24,021 nucleotides of DNA, from positions 1 to 24,021 of the forward strand of contig JBEAQS010000150.1 in the NCBI GenBank assembly GCA_041163765.1, read 5' to 3'. The notes below the pieces were generated by a model. The model was not told the DNA's origin. It did not search any database and was given only the letters and a program-made list of their open reading frames with translations. Positions 7,607 through 14,469 of the stretch are shown here, piece after piece. Position numbers and translations under genes: made by a program. This DNA comes from MAG-120531 sp041163765. Lineage in GTDB: Bacteria > Bacteroidota > Bacteroidia > Flavobacteriales > Flavobacteriaceae. How positions within the stretch are numbered: the stretch's first letter is position 1; the number at the start of each line of letters is the position of its first letter.

Positions 7607-8026
7607 TTAAAAGATCTCTCTTCCAGAAAAATGGAATGCAGACTCAATGGCCGCATTTTCATCCGAATCAGATCCGTGCACGGCATTTTCTCCGATAGAG
7701 GAGGCATATCTTTGGCGAATAGTTCCTTCTGCAGCTTCTGCTGGGTTCGTGGAACCAATTAATGTTCTAAAATCTTGTACGGCGTTTTCCTTCTCAAGCA
7801 CAGCTGCCACGATAGGTCCGGAGGTCATAAAATCTACTAACTCACCAAAAAATGGTCGCTCGTTGTGCACTGCGTAGAAACGCTCTGCATCTAATCGGCT
7901 GAGTTGGGTGTATTTCATGGCTACAATTTTAAATCCAGCCTCATTGATTTGTGCCAAAATTCCCCCAATGTAGCCTTTAGCGACTGCATCTGGTTTGATC
8001 ATGGTAAATGTTCTATTTGCACTCAT
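7607..8026 (-). CDS. ndk: Nucleoside diphosphate kinase
   Basis: Ndk transfers the gamma-phosphate between nucleoside triphosphates and diphosphates through a phosphohistidine, balancing NTP and dNTP pools. The 139-residue product matches the family length. TMIKPDAV with K11 opens the protein, HNERPFF lies at 54-60, GTIRQRY at 101-107, and the active-site motif NAVHGSDS has the phosphorylated H117. All recognised catalytic residues are present. The gene is monocistronic by layout: it converges on the DUF721 gene with 31 bases between stops, and the upstream PhoD-like gene ends 69 bases before it. A -7 element (TAATTTTG, 8043-8050) lies 16 bases upstream of the start, and an 18-base palindrome overlaps the expected -33 position. 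Confidence 0.97.
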   Translation of the reverse strand: MSANRTFTMIKPDAVAKGYIGGILAQINEAGFKIVAMKYTQLSRLDAERFYAVHNERPFFGELVDFMTSGPIVAAVLEKENAVQDFRTLIGSTNPAEAAEGTIRQRYASSIGENAVHGSDSDENAAIESAFHFSGREIF

Positions 8027-8042
8027 TTTTTAAAATTTTGTG

Positions 8043-8050
8043 CAAAATTA
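8043..8050 (-). promoter_or_regulatory. Candidate -7 element (TAATTTTG) for ndk
   Basis: An exact TAnnTTTG match lies on the leftward strand 16 bases upstream of the ndk ATG. No TTG is found at the usual -33 spacing. The palindrome at 8065-8082 occupies that position instead. Confidence 0.5.
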
Positions 8051-8064
8051 CACCAAATAATCGA

Positions 8065-8082
8065 ATCTATGGTTCCATAGAT
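8065..8082. repeat. 18-base inverted repeat upstream of ndk
   Basis: ATCTATGG and CCATAGAT are perfect 8-base arms around TT. It lies between the end of the PhoD-like gene and the ndk -7 element. It could be an operator overlapping the ndk promoter or a weak hairpin ending the PhoD-like transcript. No T-run follows it on the leftward strand, so a terminator is less likely. Confidence 0.5.
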
Positions 8083-8095
8083 GAATCGCTGTGAA

Positions 8096-9139
8096 CTAAA
8101 GTCCGTAACGCAACTCATAGCCTGTATTATTGGGGAAGTCTGGATATCGGTATACCAGTCTTCGGGCTACTTGACCAGAATCTTGTACCATTTCCATAGT
8201 GATCGTACGCGCCTTCAAATCTATGCGCAATAGCCCAAAACTTTTTTCTGCCAATACTTCACCGAGTCTGTACTGATTAGGTTCACCTCGATAAGAACTA
8301 TACGAATGAGTCAAACCACTGGACGTGAAATCGATGATCGGTTGTCCAAAATCGGGTATTGTTTTGGTGGAAAACTCAGAAATATGACGATCACCTGAGA
8401 GCAACACAAAACCTTTAGGGTTGGTGCGCACAATCAAGTCTTCTAATTTTTGTTGTTCAGCGGATAGATTAGCCCAAGACTCAAAACCGTGCTCTCCCGA
8501 CAAAAACTGTATACTACTCATCAAAATATGCACGTCCGCAGGACTGTTTGTCAAACTGTTTTCCAACCAAGCCCACTGACTATCTCCCAGCATGGTCCCT
8601 TGATCTGTGGGCAAATACCGCTTTTCTCCAGAGGGATCATCGCGCAAAGCAGACCGGAAAAATCGGGTATCTAAGACAATGATACGCACCGTTTGATCCC
8701 CAACGGAGAAGTCGTGCAGCGCATACACTCCAGGTTGACTTCTTCGGGAATCATCTTGTGGGACCTGCATGAAATCTAAAAATACTTGTTGGCTCTCTTT
8801 TTTGATAGAAAATTCAGCCCCCCCATCATTGAGCCCATAATCGTGGTCATCCCAAGTACCGATAACCGGAACCTGCTTCATCAATGATTGATAACCGGGC
8901 ACCTTTAACTGGAGTGCATAGGCCGATTTTAATTCATCCACCTGATCAGTATCCGCATAAACTACATCCCCACCCCATACAAATACGTCAGGTTTGGTCG
9001 CCAGAACATCATCCCATAAATCATTGGGCTGATCGACTTGGTTGCACGAACCAAAAGCAACCGTGAAAACAGCGGGTTCACTGGGGGCGCAAGAAAGTGC
9101 CACAACAGCACAAAACAGGGATAAGGCGTAAATTTTCAT
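8096..9139 (-). CDS. PhoD-like alkaline phosphatase/phosphodiesterase lipoprotein
   Basis: From the ATG at 9139 the 347-residue protein starts with a lipoprotein signal peptide (MKIYALSLFCAVVALSC, lipobox Cys17). A TTG-started extension to 9220 would bury that signal and run into the divergent gene, so it is rejected. The metallophosphatase core of the PhoD type is visible: GSCN at 30-33, GGDVVYAD near 57-63, TWDDHDYGLND at 95-105, LDTRFFR at 156-162, GDRHISE at 249-255 and SSGLTHS at 273-279. Enzymes of this family hydrolyse phosphate mono- and diesters with Ca and Fe or similar metals, usually outside the cytoplasm. Classical PhoD enzymes carry a Tat signal, whereas here a short Cys lipobox implies a lipid anchor. 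It is divergent from the DHH phosphoesterase gene and shares a 67-base promoter region with it. Confidence 0.9.
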   Translation of the reverse strand: MKIYALSLFCAVVALSCAPSEPAVFTVAFGSCNQVDQPNDLWDDVLATKPDVFVWGGDVVYADTDQVDELKSAYALQLKVPGYQSLMKQVPVIGTWDDHDYGLNDGGAEFSIKKESQQVFLDFMQVPQDDSRRSQPGVYALHDFSVGDQTVRIIVLDTRFFRSALRDDPSGEKRYLPTDQGTMLGDSQWAWLENSLTNSPADVHILMSSIQFLSGEHGFESWANLSAEQQKLEDLIVRTNPKGFVLLSGDRHISEFSTKTIPDFGQPIIDFTSSGLTHSYSSYRGEPNQYRLGEVLAEKSFGLLRIDLKARTITMEMVQDSGQVARRLVYRYPDFPNNTGYELRYGL

Positions 9140-9153
9140 GTTTCTATTTTTTT

Positions 9154-9161
9154 CAAATTTA
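9154..9161 (-). promoter_or_regulatory. Candidate -7 element (TAAATTTG) for the PhoD-like gene
   Basis: An exact TAnnTTTG match on the leftward strand ends 14 bases before the ATG at 9139. A TTTG at 9188-9185 could be the -33 element, but the spacer of 23 bases is at the long end. Confidence 0.5.
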
Positions 9162-9193
9162 ATCAATTTAAACAGCTCAGAAGCCAAATGTCT

Positions 9194-9201
9194 TATCTTT
9201 G
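9194..9201 (+). promoter_or_regulatory. Candidate -7 element (TATCTTTG) for the DHH phosphoesterase gene
   Basis: An exact TAnnTTTG match has only five bases between its last G and the ATG at 9207. Transcription starting at the usual distance would give a leaderless or nearly leaderless mRNA. The -33 position carries no TTG. Confidence 0.5.
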
Positions 9202-9206
9202 ATCCC

Positions 9207-10226
9207 ATGAATATACCCAACCAAAAAGACCTGTTACATCAGCTGAGCCCAGGTACAAAAGTGATTGTGATACCTCATAGAAATCCTGATGGAGACGCCC
9301 TAGGGTCTTGTTTAGGTCTGGCTGGAGTGTTGCGCAAAATAGGCTGTTTAGTCGATGTCATCTCACCCAACCAGGGGCCGTATTTTTTACATTGGATGCC
9401 AGGTTTTCAAGACTTGTTGATCTACGAAGAACAAACCGAACTATGCGATCACTTGATACATTCAGCTCAGGTGGTATTTACCTTGGATTTTAATGATTTG
9501 TCGAGAACCGGAATCATGGGAGATCAACTCTCCAAAACAAATGCCTACCTAGCGATGATCGACCATCACGAATCACCTGGGTCTTACGCGCAATACACCT
9601 ATTCTGATACCTCCATGAGCTCCACCTGTGAGATGGTTTTTCATTTTGTGCAAGAAGCCGCTTTGGGCCAGTACATTGATGCAGACATCGCTCAATGTTT
9701 GTACACCGGATTAGTGACGGATACAGGATCATTTAAATTTTCTCACACCACGCCAACCACGCACAGAGTAGCGGCGTCACTGATTGAGTTGGGCGCCCCC
9801 AATCAACGGATACACGAGTTGATTTTCGACCAAAACAAGCCGAGTAAATTGGCGCTGCTTGGACTAGCGCTCCACAAAATGGAGGTCATGCCCGAGTGCA
9901 AAACGGCTGTTTTACAACTCAGTCAAGCAGATTTAGATGCCCACGACCACCAGAAAGGGGATACGGAGGGTATTGTCAATTATGGCTTATCGTTGGAAGG
10001 TATTGTGCTGTCTGTTATATTTATAGAACACAAGCACGAAGGACTGATTAAAATATCGTTTAGGTCACAAGGAGATTTTTCGGTTAACGAATTAGCGCGA
10101 AAACACTTTGAAGGCGGCGGTCATCGCAACGCAGCTGGAGGAAAAAGCACAGAAAGCTTACAGAAAACTATAGAGCGTTTTAAATCCATAGTGCGTTCTT
10201 CCCCTGAATTATCCCAGAATAATTAG
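9207..10226 (+). CDS. DHH/DHHA1 phosphoesterase (NrnA-like oligoribonuclease/pAp phosphatase)
   Basis: From the ATG at 9207 the protein is 339 residues, a typical NrnA length. An upstream in-frame ATG at 9138 would add a Phe/Leu/Asn-rich leader and remove the promoter region, so it is not used. Metal-binding motifs of the DHH superfamily are complete: HRNPDGD (24-30), LDFND with D94, DHH (119-121), and the Asp in GLVTDTGSF (D172). The C-terminal DHHA1 domain has GGGHRNAAGG (303-312) for substrate binding. The enzymes degrade short oligonucleotides and 3'-phosphoadenosine 5'-phosphate, and related members hydrolyse cyclic dinucleotides, so exact specificity is inferred only. It is divergent from the PhoD-like gene and followed by an 89-base gap before the immunophilin gene, in which I see no clear promoter or terminator. 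Confidence 0.92.
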   Translation: MNIPNQKDLLHQLSPGTKVIVIPHRNPDGDALGSCLGLAGVLRKIGCLVDVISPNQGPYFLHWMPGFQDLLIYEEQTELCDHLIHSAQVVFTLDFNDLSRTGIMGDQLSKTNAYLAMIDHHESPGSYAQYTYSDTSMSSTCEMVFHFVQEAALGQYIDADIAQCLYTGLVTDTGSFKFSHTTPTTHRVAASLIELGAPNQRIHELIFDQNKPSKLALLGLALHKMEVMPECKTAVLQLSQADLDAHDHQKGDTEGIVNYGLSLEGIVLSVIFIEHKHEGLIKISFRSQGDFSVNELARKHFEGGGHRNAAGGKSTESLQKTIERFKSIVRSSPELSQNN

Positions 10227-10315
10227 GCATACACGAGCGGAGAAGCGTACCGTTTATTTTACTAATTTCACCCGCTGTTAGGGGATAAACAACCCGAAAT
10301 TCTGATTAATTATCT

Positions 10316-11437
10316 ATGAAAAAACAAACATTGGCCCTCTGGGCACTAGCTATTGGTCTACTGACCAGCTGTAGTTCAAGCAAACGACCAGACCTTGGCG
10401 ACGGGTTATTTGCCGAGATCAATACTTCTATGGGCACCGTGATTTTTGCCCTAGAACAAGAAAAAACACCAGTGACTGTGGCGAGTTTTGTCAGCCTTGC
10501 AGAGGGAGATAATCCTTATGTTTCAGAGACGTACAAAAACAAAAAGTTTTACGACGGATTAACGTTCCACCGAGTCGCTTTATTGGGTGCCAACTTCATC
10601 ATCCAAGGGGGTGACCCTGAGGGTACCGGAATGGGAGGCCCTGGCTACCAATTCAAAGATGAAATTGATGCCTCATTGTCACACAATGACAAGGGAATTC
10701 TTTCTATGGCCAATGCTGGAGCGGGAACCAATGGAAGCCAATTTTTTATTACTGCTGGTGAAACCGCGTTTTTAGATGGCCGTCATACCGTGTTTGGCAA
10801 AGCGGTGGAAGGATTGGCCGTCATTGATTCTATGGCCCTCGTTAAAAGAGATCCTTCAGATAAGCCTATCAGTCCTTTGGTGCTGAAGTCTGTCGTAATT
10901 CACCGCAATGGTAAAGCGGCAAAATCTTTTGATGCGGTAACCGTGTTAAAAAATTACTTTGATGGAATCAAAGAGCAAGAAGCTGCTTTACAAAAAGCTA
11001 AAGAAATACTCAGTGCTGAATTTAAATCCCAAAAATCTTCGGCTTTGGTTACCGAAAGCGGACTAGGGGTGGTAGTGCTTCAAGAAGGTGAAGGACCCGT
11101 TCCCGCTGAAGGAAGCTTTGCCAAAGTTTTGTACGCAGGGTATTTTGAAGATGGTGGCGTGTTTGACACAAACATGGAAGATATAGCCACTAAGTTCGGA
11201 ATATTTGATGCTCAAAGAAAAGAAATGGGTGGCTACAACCCAATACCTATGCCCTACGCTCAAGACGCTCGACTGATCAGTGGCTTTAAAGAGGCTTTGT
11301 TGCGCATGAAAGTCGGAGACAAAATAAGAGTTTTCGTTCCACCTCATTTAGGCTACGGAGAAGCTGGTGCGGGAAATGTAATTCCCCCAAGCGCCAATCT
11401 GGTATTTGATCTCGAAATCACCGGCGTCGAAAAATAA
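10316..11437 (+). CDS. Dual-family peptidyl-prolyl isomerase lipoprotein (cyclophilin-FKBP fusion)
   Basis: The 373-residue protein begins with a lipoprotein signal (LLTSC, lipobox Cys19) and carries two unrelated proline isomerase domains. The cyclophilin domain (about 30-197) contains FHRV (84-87), IIQGGDPEGTG (95-105), SMANAGAGTNGSQFF (130-144) and FLDGRHTVFG. After a helical, Lys/Glu-rich linker (about 205-240) comes an FKBP domain (about 243-373) with VLYAGYFEDGGVFD, LISGFKEALLRMKVGDK, PPHLGYG and IPPSANLVFDLEI. This order matches the CFBP type of dual immunophilin, which I recall being described in flavobacteria. It probably folds envelope proteins from the periplasmic or outer-membrane side. 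Compared with the usual FHRV-xx(x)-F-MIQGG spacing, the cyclophilin loop has about three extra residues (ALLGAN). A strong terminator follows, so transcription ends here. Confidence 0.93.
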   Translation: MKKQTLALWALAIGLLTSCSSSKRPDLGDGLFAEINTSMGTVIFALEQEKTPVTVASFVSLAEGDNPYVSETYKNKKFYDGLTFHRVALLGANFIIQGGDPEGTGMGGPGYQFKDEIDASLSHNDKGILSMANAGAGTNGSQFFITAGETAFLDGRHTVFGKAVEGLAVIDSMALVKRDPSDKPISPLVLKSVVIHRNGKAAKSFDAVTVLKNYFDGIKEQEAALQKAKEILSAEFKSQKSSALVTESGLGVVVLQEGEGPVPAEGSFAKVLYAGYFEDGGVFDTNMEDIATKFGIFDAQRKEMGGYNPIPMPYAQDARLISGFKEALLRMKVGDKIRVFVPPHLGYGEAGAGNVIPPSANLVFDLEITGVEK

Positions 11438-11441
11438 ACTC

Positions 11442-11469
11442 AAAACCTCCTAAATGGAGGTTTTTTTTT
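11442..11469 (+). terminator. Rho-independent terminator after the immunophilin gene
   Basis: A perfect stem (AAAACCTCC pairing with GGAGGTTTT, 11442-11464) with a 5-base loop is followed by a run of T to 11469. It lies five bases after the stop codon of the cyclophilin-FKBP gene. Confidence 0.92.
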
Positions 11470-11525
11470 GGTCTTCACTCAGGACGTGATTTTATTGCTA
11501 TATTTAGAATGCTAAATTAAACCCT

Positions 11526-14468
11526 ATGAAAAACAATACCATGCGTTGGGCTATACTTCTGCTTTTTGTGCAGTGGGCACAAGCTCAAGAGTATTTTCCA
11601 AAAAACGATGGAGTACTGGTCAAAAAAGATCTGTACCAAGTCTTTACAGAGGCCACTGTGCATCAAAACAGCGTTGAACAAATAGAAAACGCCACGATTG
11701 TTGTCAAAGATGGTCAAATAGTTTCCGTGGGTAAAAACGTTGTTTACCCCAAAAACTCCGTGGTTACTTCTTTGCGCGGCATGCACGTTTATCCTGCTTT
11801 TATCGATGTCCACAGCAACTTTGGCATTAAAAAACCAGTTGGTCAATCAAGAGGTCGCTCTACTCAGTACGACCCTTCGAGAGAAGGTTTCTACTGGAAT
11901 GACCACATCAGGCCAGAACAGAGTGGAATTGAATCGTTTAATTTTGACGCATCCGCTGCAGAAAAACTCCGGGCAGCAGGATTTGGACTGGTGAATACTC
12001 ACCTGGCAGATGGATTGGCCAGAGGAACTGGTGCACTCATTGCCCTGAGCGACAAAAGCTCTAACGCTACCCGTGTTTTATCGCCAAAATCTGCTCAATA
12101 TTTCTCCTTGACAAGGAGCCAGCAAACCCAACAATCCTATCCGTCTTCTGCCATGGGCTCAATGGCTCTGATGAGGCAGTTCTTTTCTGACGCCCAGTGG
12201 TATGCCAACGGAGGCAGCAAAACCAAGGATCGATCCCTGGAGGCCTACAACGACAACAGCCGTTTACCGCATATTTTTGAAGCGGGAGATGTAGATGCTG
12301 TGGTCAATGCGGACAAAATTGGCGATCAGTTTGGGAAAAAAATGGCCATTGTCGGTGGTCAAAACGCCTATGAGGACATAGAGCGTGTCAAAAAAACAGG
12401 GGCGACATTGATCGTACCTGTTGATTTCCCCTCGGCTTATGATGTTTCAGACCCCCTTATGGCCTCTTTTATTACGCTCTCTGACATGAAAACATGGAAC
12501 CAAGCGCCGAGCAACCTAGCCGCTTTGGATCGAGCAAAAGTGCCGTTTGCCATCACAACGCACGGATTGAAAAACCCAGGGGACCTACTCAAAAACGTTC
12601 GTATGGCGATTGATTACGGACTAAGTGAACCCCAAGCGTTAGCAGCACTGACTACTGTCCCCGCTCAAATACTAGGTCAAAGCACCAAAATAGGGCAAAT
12701 CAAGCCTGGTTTTTACGCCAACTTTACGGTGACTAACGGCCCGATCTTCGATGAAAAATCGACCATTCATGAACTTTGGATTATGGGAGAGCCTCATGTA
12801 GTAAATTCCAGAGACCTCGTTGATGTGCGTGGAGATTACACACTTAAATTTAAATCGGCTACCTACACATTGGTCTTCGGCGGAAGTGTTGAAAAACCAA
12901 GTATTCAAGTCACTAAAGACAGCCTAAAGTTAACAGCCAAAATTGAGCGAGATGGAGCTTGGATGAAACTACAACTCCACGATCAAGATCAAGGAGGATG
13001 GTTGCGATTCAGCGGAAATGCATCCATCGTGAACGATCAAATTGCCCTGAGTACCGATCTTGACAACACGCCTATTGCCTTGATGCGCACCTCAACTTTT
13101 GAAGAAAAAGAAAAAAAGGAAAAGAAAAAGGAAATCAGAACGATTGTACCCGTTACTTATCCTAATGTGGGATATGGATATACCCAAAGACCAACCGCAG
13201 AAACAGTACTCTTTAAAAATGCCACTGTTTGGACTTCTGAATCGGCGGGTGTTTTAACCGAAACAGATGTATTGGTGAAAAATGGCAAGATTGCTCAAAT
13301 TGGGAAAAATATCCCTGCACAAGGAAAAGTAATCGATGCAACTGGAAAGCACCTGACGGCTGGTATTATTGATGAGCACAGCCACATTGCGCTTAAATCA
13401 GTGAATGAAGGGGGACAAAACAGTTCGGCTGAAGTCCGCATGAGCGATGTTGTCGATAGCAAACACATGGGTATTTACCGAGATCTAGCCGGTGGAGTTA
13501 CATCTGCTCAGCTATTACACGGCTCTGCTAACCCGATTGGAGGCCAATCCGCCATTATTAAAATGAAATGGGGAGCGCCTGCTGAGGAAATGATTTACAG
13601 CAATAGTCCTAAGTACATCAAATTTGCCTTGGGAGAAAACGTAAAACAATCAAACTGGGATAGCGGTGGAAACAGATTCCCTCAATCAAGAATGGGTGTT
13701 GAGCAAGTCTTTGTCAACTATTTCCAAAGAGCGAAAGAGTACGATGAAATCAAAAAAGCAGGAAAACCCTACCGATACGATGAAGAAATGGAGGTATTGG
13801 GTGAAATTCTTCGAGGTGAGCGATACATCAGCTGCCACTCTTATGTTCAAAGTGAAATCAACATGATGATGAAAGTAGCCGAGCGATTTGGGTTTAGAGT
13901 TCAAACGTTTACACACATTCTTGAAGGCTATAAAGTTGCAGACAAAATGGCAGAACACGGGGTTGGCGGATCAACCTTTGGGGATTGGTGGGCCTATAAA
14001 ATGGAAGTTAAAGACGCTATCCCATACAACGCGGCTATCATGCAGCGCGCTGGTGTCACGGTAGCGATTAATTCGGATGATGCTGAAATGTCTCGACGTC
14101 TAAATCAGGAAGCGGCTAAAACAGTTAAATACGGAGGAATGAGTGAAGAAGAAGCCTGGAAAATGGTCACCATCAATCCAGCCAAATTACTTCATTTAGA
14201 TCAAAGAGTCGGAAGCATCAAGGTAGGAAAAGATGCTGACCTAGTGCTTTGGAATGCACATCCGTTGGCTGTTTATGCCCTGGCCGAAAAAACGATGATT
14301 GAAGGCGCTATTTATTTCGATAGGGAAATGGATAAAAAATTGCGTCAACAGGTGACTGATCAACGAGAGATGTTGATCCAACAAATGTTGGATGAAAAAA
14401 ATCAAGGAAGGCCTACACAGCTGAAGTCCTCTATCAAAACAGAAGAATTCCATTGCGATACCCTATAA
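11526..14468 (+). CDS. Secreted tandem amidohydrolase (degenerate N-terminal module, intact C-terminal module)
   Basis: The 980-residue protein has a signal peptide (hydrophobic 8-20, cleavage near AQAQ). Two amidohydrolase-like modules follow. Module one (about 38-430) has the strand-rich start and PAFIDVHSNFG (90-100), so only one His of the HxH metal motif remains. It still has the C-terminal turn GQIKPGFYANFTVT. A middle segment of about 100 residues ends in a Lys/Glu run (526-536). Module two (about 560-935) keeps HSH (618-620), H771 in ISCHSY, H797 in FTHILEG and D851 in INSDDAE, then GSIKVGKDADLVLW. It is therefore probably a metal-dependent amidase or deaminase acting outside the cytoplasm, with substrate unknown. 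The next gene starts one base after the stop. Upstream, only a near-match -7 (TATATTTA, 11499-11506) is visible. Confidence 0.88.
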   Translation: MKNNTMRWAILLLFVQWAQAQEYFPKNDGVLVKKDLYQVFTEATVHQNSVEQIENATIVVKDGQIVSVGKNVVYPKNSVVTSLRGMHVYPAFIDVHSNFGIKKPVGQSRGRSTQYDPSREGFYWNDHIRPEQSGIESFNFDASAAEKLRAAGFGLVNTHLADGLARGTGALIALSDKSSNATRVLSPKSAQYFSLTRSQQTQQSYPSSAMGSMALMRQFFSDAQWYANGGSKTKDRSLEAYNDNSRLPHIFEAGDVDAVVNADKIGDQFGKKMAIVGGQNAYEDIERVKKTGATLIVPVDFPSAYDVSDPLMASFITLSDMKTWNQAPSNLAALDRAKVPFAITTHGLKNPGDLLKNVRMAIDYGLSEPQALAALTTVPAQILGQSTKIGQIKPGFYANFTVTNGPIFDEKSTIHELWIMGEPHVVNSRDLVDVRGDYTLKFKSATYTLVFGGSVEKPSIQVTKDSLKLTAKIERDGAWMKLQLHDQDQGGWLRFSGNASIVNDQIALSTDLDNTPIALMRTSTFEEKEKKEKKKEIRTIVPVTYPNVGYGYTQRPTAETVLFKNATVWTSESAGVLTETDVLVKNGKIAQIGKNIPAQGKVIDATGKHLTAGIIDEHSHIALKSVNEGGQNSSAEVRMSDVVDSKHMGIYRDLAGGVTSAQLLHGSANPIGGQSAIIKMKWGAPAEEMIYSNSPKYIKFALGENVKQSNWDSGGNRFPQSRMGVEQVFVNYFQRAKEYDEIKKAGKPYRYDEEMEVLGEILRGERYISCHSYVQSEINMMMKVAERFGFRVQTFTHILEGYKVADKMAEHGVGGSTFGDWWAYKMEVKDAIPYNAAIMQRAGVTVAINSDDAEMSRRLNQEAAKTVKYGGMSEEEAWKMVTINPAKLLHLDQRVGSIKVGKDADLVLWNAHPLAVYALAEKTMIEGAIYFDREMDKKLRQQVTDQREMLIQQMLDEKNQGRPTQLKSSIKTEEFHCDTL

Positions 14469-14469
14469 C

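Noticed and set aside
9138..9206. Upstream ATG for the DHH phosphoesterase
   Set aside because: The extra 23 residues are atypical of the family and the segment contains both -7 elements of the divergent gap.
9140..9220. TTG-started 27-residue extension of the PhoD-like protein into the divergent gene
   Set aside because: It would hide the lipoprotein signal peptide and overlap the divergent coding region and promoters.
11499..11506. TATATTTA as a promoter for the tandem amidohydrolase
   Set aside because: It has one mismatch from TAnnTTTG and no TTG at a usable distance. It remains only a weak candidate.
13101..13135. AAG/GAA-rich stretch in the tandem amidohydrolase as a simple-sequence repeat or slippage site
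   Set aside because: It encodes a Lys/Glu linker in frame, is irregular at the DNA level, and the frame stays open on both sides.
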